A stretch of DNA of 11,235 nucleotides from JADZGC01 sp964613485. Lineage in GTDB: Bacteria > Patescibacteriota > Saccharimonadia > CAILAD01 > GCA-016700035. Shown piece after piece: positions 1 through 6,553 of this stretch. The position numbers and the translations under genes were made by a program. The stretch lies in NCBI GenBank assembly GCA_964613485.1, contig CAZTHB010000024.1, positions 1-11,235 of the forward strand. Direction: 5' to 3'. Within the stretch, counting starts at the first letter, position 1. The number at the start of each line of letters is the position of its first letter. Under the pieces are notes generated by a model. The model saw only the letters and a list, made by a program, of their open reading frames with translations. It did not search any database and was not told where the DNA came from.

Positions 1-1132
1 TGGTCTTGAATTCCTGTAGTCCACGGCTCGTATTTTGTCCACATTCATGGCTACCACACTCGAACTCACGCTGGCTAACGATTGGAACTGCAGACCCTTC
101 CCGGATCGGACAGTGGAAATGGACTATGCAGTCTGTTTCTGGATGTTCCGCAAAGACTATGCGCTGAGATTGTCCGCCTACAGATGGTTTACCTCCACGT
201 GCAACTACGCTGTCAGGACCATCGGTAGTTACTTTCACGAGTCCAGTAGATGGGAGGTTGTTAAAGTTAGTTTTGCGTCGGCTTGTCAGGAATTCATTAT
301 TACTTACCTTGGCGGCAAAGTGCCCGGCGGTTACTCCAAGAAATGGCTTGTATGCACCGGCCTCGATACAGTGATTGACGACCGCCCTCAGTGAAGGGTA
401 GACTTCGTCACTTTCCCATCCTACTGGCTCACCTGCGATCACGGTTGATCTAGTGAATGTTAGGTGTGAGCGTAGATAGGCCATCTCAGCTAGCCCCTTC
501 AGCGCTTCATCACGGTTGTGTGTGACGTGATATCGTGCTTCCTCGGGGGTGACTACCATATTTGTACGAGTGATGACGTCATTGACGAATACTAGGTTTG
601 CGCTCACTTGTTTGCAAAGCTTGAGCCCAGCGGCGTACATCTCGTCTTCAGATACCCCAGCGGTGGTTTTGAACGCCACAAGGAAGATATCTTTGCGTGG
701 AGCTCGGCCCCCAATTTCTTGCTGACGAAACATCGATATGATCTTGTTGGCTGGCTTGAGCTTGAGGGTATATTCTTTGCTAGCTGAGTTTAAGCGTTTT
801 TCTCGTCCTTTCGTCTCCCCCGACACCTCGGCGTCGAAATCACACACGGCTGGAGTCCAAAAGATGACCTTGACGTTATTGTTTAGACAAAGTTGCTCGG
901 CGAGTTTTGCAAGGTCGCTATTTGTGGTGATAGAAGAGTTAGGATCCGCCAACTTCGTCAGGTGGACTTGTGGGTCCATTGCCGTCCAGAATGTAGCACA
1001 CAACTCCGCGAGACGTCGTGCGGTACTCCCAAATGCTGGTGCCGCTAAGCTCAGGTGAGTGCGGACGTGGTTGAAGGTGCCTCCACCAACTATGTGAATT
1101 TCTCTTTTATCGACTGATGAGGTTGCTTTCAT
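1..1132 (-). CDS. CoaB-like domain / class II aldolase-adducin fusion protein (3' end beyond window)
   Basis: Reading the minus strand from ATG at 1132 gives 377 uninterrupted codons to the left edge, so the C-terminus is missing. Residues 11-215 resemble the ligase (CoaB) half of Coa/Dfp flavoproteins. They have a nucleotide-binding start (IHIVGGG, then HVRTHLSLAAPAFGSTAR, like the VR-x-ITN-SSG-xxG element), a CDF motif near 97-99 (like VSDF), KPANKII at 126-132 (like PTPKII), and VAFKTTAG at 152-159 followed by ANLVFVND at 178-185. Residues about 235-377 resemble a class II aldolase/adducin domain: GHFAAKVSNNEFLTSRRKTN, GKPSVGG where the family usually has PSSE, and HFHC at 338-341 giving the two His zinc ligands. 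The usual Glu of PSSE is not evident, so catalysis is uncertain. Substrate is unknown. GAAAGGA (plus 1142-1148) lies 9 nt before the start. The gene is divergent from the TrmB-type regulator, which may control it. Confidence 0.82.
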   Translation of the reverse strand, partial: MKATSSVDKREIHIVGGGTFNHVRTHLSLAAPAFGSTARRLAELCATFWTAMDPQVHLTKLADPNSSITTNSDLAKLAEQLCLNNNVKVIFWTPAVCDFDAEVSGETKGREKRLNSASKEYTLKLKPANKIISMFRQQEIGGRAPRKDIFLVAFKTTAGVSEDEMYAAGLKLCKQVSANLVFVNDVITRTNMVVTPEEARYHVTHNRDEALKGLAEMAYLRSHLTFTRSTVIAGEPVGWESDEVYPSLRAVVNHCIEAGAYKPFLGVTAGHFAAKVSNNEFLTSRRKTNFNNLPSTGLVKVTTDGPDSVVARGGKPSVGGQSQRIVFAEHPETDCIVHFHCPIREGSAVPIVSQREFECGSHECGQNTSRGLQEFKT

Positions 1133-1141
1133 GACTCGATA

Positions 1142-1148
1142 TCCTTTC
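1142..1148 (-). promoter_or_regulatory. Shine-Dalgarno site of the CoaB/aldolase fusion gene
   Basis: GAAAGGA on the minus strand sits 9 nt before the ATG at 1132. It supports that ATG as the start, which leaves the CoaB-like domain only a 10-residue leader. Confidence 0.6.
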
Positions 1149-1169
1149 TTTAATGCTTACCTACGCGCC

Positions 1170-1198
1170 ATCCTAGTCTGTCTTTTAAAAATCGTCAA
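1170..1198 (-). promoter_or_regulatory. Candidate sigma70 promoter for the CoaB/aldolase fusion gene
   Basis: On the minus strand, TTGACG (plus 1193-1198) is followed after exactly 17 nt by TAGGAT (plus 1170-1175). This predicts a transcription start near 1163 and a leader of about 30 nt carrying the Shine-Dalgarno site. Identified by consensus and spacing only. Confidence 0.5.
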
Positions 1199-1210
1199 TT
1201 TGTGTTTATA

Positions 1211-1231
1211 ATACATGTGAACATAATGTAT
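1211..1231. repeat. Weak inverted repeat in the divergent promoter region
   Basis: ATACAT and ATGTAT are separated by 9 nt. This is a 6-bp perfect inverted repeat in AT-rich DNA between the two divergent promoters. It could be a second regulator site, but a repeat this short is expected by chance in such sequence. Confidence 0.2.
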
Positions 1232-1260
1232 ATCTAATCAGTAAAATAGTTGTATAAAGC

Positions 1261-1277
1261 GTCAATAATGTATTGAC
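1261..1277. promoter_or_regulatory. Palindromic operator candidate overlapping the regulator's -35 box
   Basis: GTCAATAATGTATTGAC is a perfect 7-bp inverted repeat (GTCAATA/TATTGAC) with a 3-bp centre. Its right half-site overlaps TTGACA at 1273-1278. A bound dimer would block that promoter, as expected for autorepression by the TrmB-type protein encoded just downstream. A similar half-site, GTCAATT, occurs at 1194-1200 in the divergent promoter, but part of that likeness comes from TTGAC being a normal -35 sequence. Confidence 0.5.
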
Positions 1278-1301
1278 AATATATGCTACTTTCACTATCC
1301 T
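1273..1301 (+). promoter_or_regulatory. Promoter of the TrmB-family regulator; probably leaderless mRNA
   Basis: TTGACA (1273-1278), a 17-nt spacer, then TATCCT (1296-1301). Transcription would begin about 7 nt after the -10 box, at or next to the ATG at 1308. No Shine-Dalgarno sequence precedes that ATG, so the message is probably leaderless. The perfect -35 box and spacing are directly visible; the -10 box is a partial match. Confidence 0.55.
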
Positions 1302-1307
1302 TGTGGC

Positions 1308-2075
1308 ATGAGTGATTTACAGAATCAGCTGCGAGGCTTAGGTTTATCCAATACTGAAGCTTCGATATATATATGCGGCGTGAGCCACGGTGAACTAGGT
1401 GTTGCTGAACTACAGAAGCTTACTAGCATTAAGCGACCTACGATTTATCACGCACTTTACGGCTTGCTTGAGAAAGGCTTAGTTGCTAAGTCAGGTAGTG
1501 AGGCGCGCATGAGATTTACATTTACAGGGCCCGAGCATCTTGCGCATCTTGCAGAAACACAAATATTAGATATAAAGAAAAAGTCAGCAACCGCACAAGA
1601 GCTACTTGCTCAAGTTGCACACGTTGCCAGTCCTGGCGAGACGGTGGTTTCTCACTATGAAGGAATAGAGGGTGTGAAGACCGTCGTTGACGAGGCTCTG
1701 TACTGTCGGTCCAGACAGTGGGACATTATTGCGCCTAAGCAAAATTTCTTTGCGGAGTTTAGCACAGAATACGCAGATTATTTCATGAGCACCCGTAACA
1801 AAATGAAGATCAAGGCTCGTTCTCTATGGGAAGAAAAGCTCGGGAAGTCTAAACTTTCAATTGAGGAGATCGCGGTAAGGCAGCCACGGTACTTACCGGA
1901 TGTGATGAAGGGTGAGTTCAAGTCGGTGATTATTGTATTTGATGAAAGGGTAGCAATTATTTCGTCGGTTGACTCATTGAGTGCTATCTTGATCACCTCG
2001 ACTGAAATAGCAGCATTGTTTAGGGCGATGTTTAATGGTCTGTGGGTGAATTCATTACCGATCCCCACTGACTAG
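1308..2075 (+). CDS. TrmB-family winged-helix transcriptional regulator
   Basis: A 255-residue cytoplasmic DNA-binding regulator. Residues about 4-70 form a TrmB-type winged helix: LRGLGLSNTEASIYI is the typical opening helix, and ELQKLTSIKRPTIYHALYGL (34-53) is the helix-turn-helix with recognition helix, followed by EKGLVAKSG into the wing. A helical linker (78-105) may be the dimer interface. Residues 112-255 look like the effector/dimerisation domain of such proteins, with RQPRYLPDVMKGEF (191-204), then IIVFDERVAIISS (208-220), and a C-terminal ILITSTEIAALFRAMFNGLW segment typical of the family in CPR genomes. The ligand cannot be read from sequence; archaeal TrmB homologues sense sugars, but this is not evidence here. 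The ATG fits a leaderless transcript from the promoter at 1273-1301. Likely targets are its own palindromic site and the divergent CoaB/aldolase gene. It ends with TAG, and an intrinsic terminator follows at 2139. Confidence 0.85.
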   Translation: MSDLQNQLRGLGLSNTEASIYICGVSHGELGVAELQKLTSIKRPTIYHALYGLLEKGLVAKSGSEARMRFTFTGPEHLAHLAETQILDIKKKSATAQELLAQVAHVASPGETVVSHYEGIEGVKTVVDEALYCRSRQWDIIAPKQNFFAEFSTEYADYFMSTRNKMKIKARSLWEEKLGKSKLSIEEIAVRQPRYLPDVMKGEFKSVIIVFDERVAIISSVDSLSAILITSTEIAALFRAMFNGLWVNSLPIPTD

Positions 2076-2112
2076 TATGCTTTTCTCGGAATAGCTAAAG
2101 AGTTCCAAAAAT

Positions 2113-2131
2113 CGAGCAAGTGGGTCACCAA
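2113..2131 (+). repeat. Terminator-associated 19-nt motif, copy 1
   Basis: CGAGCAAGTGGGTCACCAA ends 7 nt before the hairpin of the terminator downstream of the regulator gene. It matches the copy at 3367-3385 at 17 of 19 positions. Similarity continues weakly upstream (7 of 12 positions, including a shared CAAAA). Confidence 0.6.
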
Positions 2132-2138
2132 GCAAAGC

Positions 2139-2168
2139 GCCTCAGATAGTGATATCTGGGGCTTTTTG
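2139..2168 (+). terminator. Intrinsic terminator of the regulator gene
   Basis: GCCTCAGATA (2139-2148), a GTGA loop, then TATCTGGGGC (2153-2162) form a 10-bp stem with one G-T wobble, followed by TTTTTG. It lies 63 nt after the regulator stop and isolates that gene from the acyltransferase gene. Confidence 0.85.
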
Positions 2169-2213
2169 TTTGCTAGTGATGCTTCTTCATGGATTGAGAT
2201 AGAATATATAGAT

Positions 2214-3338
2214 ATGGATGCTCCTCGCTCTAATTATGATTATGATCGCTTAATTCACCTAGATGTAATGCGGGGTATTTTTTTATGCGTTATTATTATT
2301 GATCATCTTCAACGATTCCCTGGATTTCTTGATCTATTCACTGGTCGAGGATTGCTGTGGGCATCTGCGGCAGAGGGATTCTTTTTTATTTCGGGTATGA
2401 TGCTCGGCTTGGTTAGGGGTAGGAGGGAAGTAAACAAGCCTCTGCATGATGTTGTTCGAAGCTTACTCTCTCGAGCATCATTACTTTATGTCTGGAACGT
2501 AATACTAACAATCATATTTACACTTGCAGCATGGCTATTTGCTAGCTATTCAGGCGTTAAGCCAGGATATATCGAACATACGACATTGGGCGGGATGATT
2601 CAGGAAGTATTTACCCTTAAATACACTTACGGTTGGGCAGATTTTTTACAGTATTATTCCCTTTTTATTGCATTCAGCCCTATTGCTATCTGGCTATTGC
2701 GTAGAGGGCAATGGTTAATTGTTCTATTTATGACATGCGGCGTGTGGATCGTAAGTGGTAATAACTTTTATTTAAGCTGGCAGTTGCTGTTTTATATGGG
2801 TTCTGTAGCGGGGTACTATCTTCCTGATTTTGAAAAATACATAATGTCAAAGAAGGGTAATTCAAAACGCATCTTTACCTATGCTGTGCTTGCATTTTCG
2901 ATTCTAACCTATCTAATTAGCCAGGTTTTGACGCTAGGCCTGCCATTTCTGGAAAATAAACACATTACAAGCCTGCCGTTCAATCTGACAATAGATCAAC
3001 TAAAATTAATAAGTACGCGTTATGCATCATATTTTGATAAAACTTCACTAGGTATAGGTAGGGTTCTAATATTCTTACTGTGGTTTACTGCACTGTACTT
3101 TCTAAGTTATCGTCTATCTCGAAAATTCAAGAATAATATCTTGCTTAGTAATATCATAAAGTTAGGCCAAAATTCACTCTATGTATATATCGCTCATAGC
3201 TTCGTATTATTCTTTCTCGATATACTCATACCCGGTACGTATCCTATACTCATTAATATTTGCATTGATATAGGTGTGATAATGTTCTTAGTTCTTCTAG
3301 TGCATTATAGAGTTGGATTTAAATTCATACCACGGTAA
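2214..3338 (+). CDS. OpgC-like polytopic membrane acyltransferase
   Basis: A 374-residue integral membrane protein with about ten hydrophobic segments, close to the usual OpgC length. The N-terminus carries the family signature: HLDVMRGIFL (15-24), IIDHLQRFPGF (28-38) with Asp30/His31, then ASAAEGFFFISGMMLG (50-65), matching the OpgC pattern of an AE-x-F-x-F-x-SG element after a DH-containing first helix. Near the C-terminus, GQNSLYVYIAHSF (318-330) resembles the conserved G-x-NS...H of this superfamily. Proteobacterial OpgC succinylates periplasmic glucans; here the likely role is acylation of an envelope glycan, with substrate unknown. ATG 2214 is chosen because the frame's earlier TTG (2166) lies inside the upstream terminator's U-tract. 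No clear Shine-Dalgarno site is visible. TAGAAT at 2200-2205 could be a -10 box, giving a near-leaderless mRNA, but no good -35 accompanies it. Base composition is AT-rich compared with neighbours (60 G/C in 180 bases sampled), possibly from transfer. It is convergent with the kinase-like gene. Confidence 0.78.
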   Translation: MDAPRSNYDYDRLIHLDVMRGIFLCVIIIDHLQRFPGFLDLFTGRGLLWASAAEGFFFISGMMLGLVRGRREVNKPLHDVVRSLLSRASLLYVWNVILTIIFTLAAWLFASYSGVKPGYIEHTTLGGMIQEVFTLKYTYGWADFLQYYSLFIAFSPIAIWLLRRGQWLIVLFMTCGVWIVSGNNFYLSWQLLFYMGSVAGYYLPDFEKYIMSKKGNSKRIFTYAVLAFSILTYLISQVLTLGLPFLENKHITSLPFNLTIDQLKLISTRYASYFDKTSLGIGRVLIFLLWFTALYFLSYRLSRKFKNNILLSNIIKLGQNSLYVYIAHSFVLFFLDILIPGTYPILINICIDIGVIMFLVLLVHYRVGFKFIPR

Positions 3339-3366
3339 CTGCTTTGACTTAGGGTGTCTCAAAAGC

Positions 3367-3385
3367 CGAGCAAGTGAGTCAACAA
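3367..3385 (+). repeat. Terminator-associated 19-nt motif, copy 2
   Basis: CGAGCAAGTGAGTCAACAA differs from the copy at 2113-2131 at two positions. Its last six bases form the start of the 5' arm of the terminator hairpin at 3380-3422, so the motif again sits at the entry to a terminator. Confidence 0.6.
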
Positions 3386-3422
3386 AAATGAACCATCATC
3401 CAGGGATAGTTCATTTTTGTTG
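3380..3422. terminator. Bidirectional terminator between convergent genes
   Basis: CAACAAAAATGAAC (3380-3393) pairs perfectly with GTTCATTTTTGTTG (3409-3422) across a 15-nt loop, a 14-bp stem. The A-run and T-run within the arms give a U-rich 3' arm when read from either side. It therefore suits both the acyltransferase gene, ending at 3338, and the kinase-like gene, ending at 3473 on the other strand. Confidence 0.8.
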
Positions 3423-3472
3423 TAGCTAATTTGTATTATTATTCATTCAAGTCTCCCGACTATATGGCTCTA

Positions 3473-6400
3473 TCACGCTGGCCACCACAGCTGAATAGTT
3501 GTGCCTTTACCGACTGCGCTAGTTGCTGATATTTTGCCACCGAGCTGCTCCATAATGAGGCGATTTACATAGAGATCGATACCGAGGCCTTCGTGATTCA
3601 TGCGCAGCGCGTCGTCGCCATCGGCTTTTGTGAATGGCTCAAACATATGGTCAAGCTGATCTTTACTTACACCAGGCCCTTGGTCGTGAATCAGGATGCC
3701 CTGCATACCTAGCTTGCCGATGACTTCAACATCTACCGTACTGCCCTTAGGGCTAAAGGCGATCGCATTATCCAGGACCGTCCCCACAACTTGCTTTGCC
3801 ACTCTCGTACTACCCGGGAAGAGCATTCCTTTCAGCTTCGGCAAATTAATTGCGAGCTTCTTCTCGATGATTACAGGACGTTCTTCCTTGAGGCTTTGAC
3901 TTACGATGGTGTCGATGTCCGAAGTTGCCTTGGCCGGAGATAGATCGGTTAGTCGGTTTGCCTCCGCTGCTTGTAATAGCTGGAATGAGTCGATCATGTT
4001 GCGTAAGCGGCCAGCTCCTTCACTAAGAGGTTGGCGAGCGTTAGATTTCTTGGGGAGCTTTGTGATTACTCCTTCAAGAGCCGTCACGTCAGTAGATAGT
4101 GAGCTGGCAGCCTTGCCAACGAGATCGCCACGCGCTTCCGACAGGGCTTTTGACTGCTGGGCGATGAGCTTTTCGGCAGTTGCTACATTCTGCCGCACCC
4201 CATATATGCCATTGAGCGCCCAGTAGATCGCGTAGGCTACAAGGCCAAATAAGACAGTCTGCGTGAGGTACTCTATGGTGCTCGGGCTGATGCCTCGAAA
4301 ATCTACCATGATGTAGTTTGCGAGTAATAGCAGTAGGATGATGCCGGCGATCGAAGCCCAGAAGCCGATAGTTTGTAGCGCATTTTTGACAGGAGAGTCT
4401 TTTGGCCAGGCTATACCACGCAATGTTTCGCTGCCTTCGATATCTTCCATGATCGAAGCGACTTTCGTCTGGATACGGGTGACTAATGTACTGATGGTTT
4501 TGGTGGTAGTTGCTTGAGTTTTGGATATGCTTACTTTATTCGCGACGGCGGCCCCGACACTCTTTGCGGTATCAATCTTTGGTTTCGCGGTGAGTGTGAG
4601 GAGCTCAGCACCACCCATGAGAAGTGTCACAGGGGCCCTAAGGTAGTTCGCAGCGAGATGCCAGAAGGTGTCACGTTGTTGTGCGATAGAGCGCTGTTTG
4701 GCTATAAGTCGTCGTAGTGCGGTCAAGTGGCGCATTTGTCGCCGCGTCTCCATGGACACCAGTAATACACCCCCTGATACGAGGCCGAAAAGAAGATAGG
4801 GAAATGCGCGCACGAGCGGCTCAGGAATGTTGCGCACGAAATCTTTGATGGCGTTTGTGATTTGTTCGAATAGGCCAGGATTCTCGTTGGGTGCCGTGTC
4901 CGTAGAGCCACTAAGTGCTCGGTTTACGATGCTACTAATCTCGGCATGTTTGTCTGTATCTAGAAGCGGCGGGGCGCCATTAATGCCTCCACTTGAATTG
5001 TCACCATCATTCAGGAATTGTGATGGTATCTCAGTAACGGTTTGCGTGACACTTTGCCCGAAGATAGGAAGGGTACTGGTGGTCTGCCAGACATTTGTAA
5101 AGTCCCAGCTGTTGAGCGGTGGGTTGGTGTTGTTATTGTAGAAGTAGGTGGGGCTTGCAATGATAGCTGTACAGCCCGTCGCCCCAAAAGCATCACAGTC
5201 CGGGACCCCTGCTAGATCGGCGTCATAATATGCATTGGTCATATCTATGGCGAGGGGTGCTATATTTTGATCGAAGCTAACACCGTAGATCCCGCCGTGG
5301 AATACGCCGGCACCTGTGGCGCCGAGAGAGTCGAGATGTGCAAAGCTATTTGTGATCGAGATAGGTTTATTGAGTATGATCCCTACTAAGCCGCCGGCAG
5401 TCGACTGATCAGAGTACGTACCTGTAAAAGAGAATAGACCGCTTGCATAGACGTTGTTCATCAGTATTGTCGTGCCATCCGGATTGCTGTCAAAGCTTGC
5501 ACTTCCTATTATCCCACCACGGGCAAGTACCCCTGTACTATTGTCTTCCATGTCAAAATTGGCATAGTTGTCGTCTATCGCTAACGCGAAATATTGTGAA
5601 TACACCTGGGTCATCCCAATGAGCCCTCCGATGCCCGTACTAAGCCCTGGGAATGAGACACTACCCTCGGTATACACACTGCCTGTAAATGAGTTCTGTC
5701 GAATGTTTAGATCTTCAGTTAGATTACCAGGGATAACATATGAACCAATGAGGCCGCCATAGCTAACAAAAGTGCCTCGTGCGTCGACATTGATGACATG
5801 CGTGTTGACGACATTCGTTGAGAATGCAGCAGCTATAATACCACCTCCTATCGCCAGACTATCACTCCTTTGTACGAGGTTTTCTATTGTCACATCTTGT
5901 ATCTGTGTATACCCAGTGACCGCGAAGATCGCATTGGTGAGTGATGTGCCTGTCGTATCTATATGCAGGTCATGAATCTTGTAGTTATTCCCTGCAAATA
6001 CACCGGAAAAGCCCTCGGTGGTTTGATTGTTGTTTGCATCTAGGTATCCGATAGGTAAGAAGCCTGCCCCTCCGTTCCAGTTGATTGTGTCAGAACAGTC
6101 AATATCATTTCCGAGTTCATAATCACTGTTGAGGTCATCTTGGATAGCCTGCAGATCTTCACAGTCGGTTATCAAGAAGAATCCCTCAGTACCCGTGTGA
6201 CCAGTGGCAATATTACTCGCCTCATAATAGCCCTCTAGGGTTCGAGCAACAAACCGGAACTCATACTCAGTCGCTGGCTCAAGCCCGGTCAGCACGTAGT
6301 CTGTATTTATTATTGGTTCATTGTCAGGGGTGATAGACCAATCTGTGTCACCGAGCTTACGGTATAAGATCCTGTAGTTCATGATCGATTGCCCGCCTGG

Positions 6401-6517
6401 TATATACCCGCCAGTGGTTCCATTGAGTTTCACCGAAGTGGTATCAATGATATTGACTGACGTAATCGTAAAGACTTCGGGGTACAGGCTTGGGCTTCCT
6501 GGGGTGGCTATGAGCAT
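3473..6517 (-). CDS. FN3-GLUG membrane sensor with histidine-kinase-like core lacking phospho-acceptor His; 5' end probably missing
   Basis: The visible reading frame gives 1014 residues. Order: FN3 domain (about 6-106); GLUG module (107-488) with Cys119 and Cys141 at its start and six GG-x-[IVL]-x-G-type cores (near 224, 254, 297, 334, 375, 408); linker; TM1 (about 571-588) followed by a positively charged stretch; DHp-like segment 1 (615-640); TM2 (717-737) and TM3 (753-770); DHp-like segment 2 (about 798-850); HATPase (about 900-1014). The HATPase has N-box VLDNAIAFSP (Asn917), G1 DQGPG (945-949), F-box FEPF, G2 GLG (977-979) and G3 GKGT (1003-1006), so ATP binding looks intact. DHp 1 reads NYLRAPVTLL (Asn624) where HELRTPLT is usual, and DHp 2 reads SSLSTDVTAL (Ser805), so neither has the His. 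No signal peptide precedes FN3 although this part should be extracellular; an in-frame TAA lies 7 codons upstream. The ATG follows AAGGAAAGG but begins at a rearrangement junction, so it may not be the native start. Stop is TGA-TAG. Confidence 0.82.
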   Translation of the reverse strand: MLIATPGSPSLYPEVFTITSVNIIDTTSVKLNGTTGGYIPGGQSIMNYRILYRKLGDTDWSITPDNEPIINTDYVLTGLEPATEYEFRFVARTLEGYYEASNIATGHTGTEGFFLITDCEDLQAIQDDLNSDYELGNDIDCSDTINWNGGAGFLPIGYLDANNNQTTEGFSGVFAGNNYKIHDLHIDTTGTSLTNAIFAVTGYTQIQDVTIENLVQRSDSLAIGGGIIAAAFSTNVVNTHVINVDARGTFVSYGGLIGSYVIPGNLTEDLNIRQNSFTGSVYTEGSVSFPGLSTGIGGLIGMTQVYSQYFALAIDDNYANFDMEDNSTGVLARGGIIGSASFDSNPDGTTILMNNVYASGLFSFTGTYSDQSTAGGLVGIILNKPISITNSFAHLDSLGATGAGVFHGGIYGVSFDQNIAPLAIDMTNAYYDADLAGVPDCDAFGATGCTAIIASPTYFYNNNTNPPLNSWDFTNVWQTTSTLPIFGQSVTQTVTEIPSQFLNDGDNSSGGINGAPPLLDTDKHAEISSIVNRALSGSTDTAPNENPGLFEQITNAIKDFVRNIPEPLVRAFPYLLFGLVSGGVLLVSMETRRQMRHLTALRRLIAKQRSIAQQRDTFWHLAANYLRAPVTLLMGGAELLTLTAKPKIDTAKSVGAAVANKVSISKTQATTTKTISTLVTRIQTKVASIMEDIEGSETLRGIAWPKDSPVKNALQTIGFWASIAGIILLLLLANYIMVDFRGISPSTIEYLTQTVLFGLVAYAIYWALNGIYGVRQNVATAEKLIAQQSKALSEARGDLVGKAASSLSTDVTALEGVITKLPKKSNARQPLSEGAGRLRNMIDSFQLLQAAEANRLTDLSPAKATSDIDTIVSQSLKEERPVIIEKKLAINLPKLKGMLFPGSTRVAKQVVGTVLDNAIAFSPKGSTVDVEVIGKLGMQGILIHDQGPGVSKDQLDHMFEPFTKADGDDALRMNHEGLGIDLYVNRLIMEQLGGKISATSAVGKGTTIQLWWPA

Positions 6518-6553
6518 CCTTTCCTTATTACAACCTGCTTAGAGTTACAAAAT
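6461..6553. other. Head-to-head junction of two 5'-truncated GLUG genes (inversion breakpoint or assembly chimera)
   Basis: On the minus strand, FN3-like coding begins at 6517 (about 6510 by homology), with an in-frame TAA at plus 6539-6541 just upstream. On the plus strand, GLUG-module homology starts at about 6521: FLITTCLELQNM matches FFLITDCEDLQAI of the kinase-like protein. That frame is open only back to a TGA at 6458-6460 and contains no ATG, GTG or TTG before 6554. Codons 6461-6517 of the plus frame have no module similarity and are the antisense of the FN3 domain. Two domain-internal ends therefore abut within about 10 bp, with no signal peptides, promoters or intergenic spacer. Confidence 0.75.

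Noticed and set aside
35..1058. Plus-strand open frames at 35-394 and 738-1058
   Set aside because: They lie antisense to a single uninterrupted minus-strand frame (1132 to 1) with clear CoaB-like and aldolase-like motifs, and their own translations show no recognisable domain.
2166..2213. TTG start at 2166 for the acyltransferase
   Set aside because: It falls in the T-run of the upstream terminator and adds 16 residues without family similarity; ATG 2214 gives the expected N-terminus before HLDVMRG.
3473..3475. Possible UGA recoding (SR1/Gracilibacteria code)
   Set aside because: The kinase-like protein reaches its natural G3-box end at this TGA and a TAG follows immediately in frame; no gene here needs TGA read as an amino acid.
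3696..5975. Several plus-strand open frames of 60-106 codons inside the kinase-like gene
   Set aside because: They are antisense shadows of a long coding frame with intact HATPase boxes and GLUG cores, have no ribosome sites of note, and their translations are low in recognisable features.
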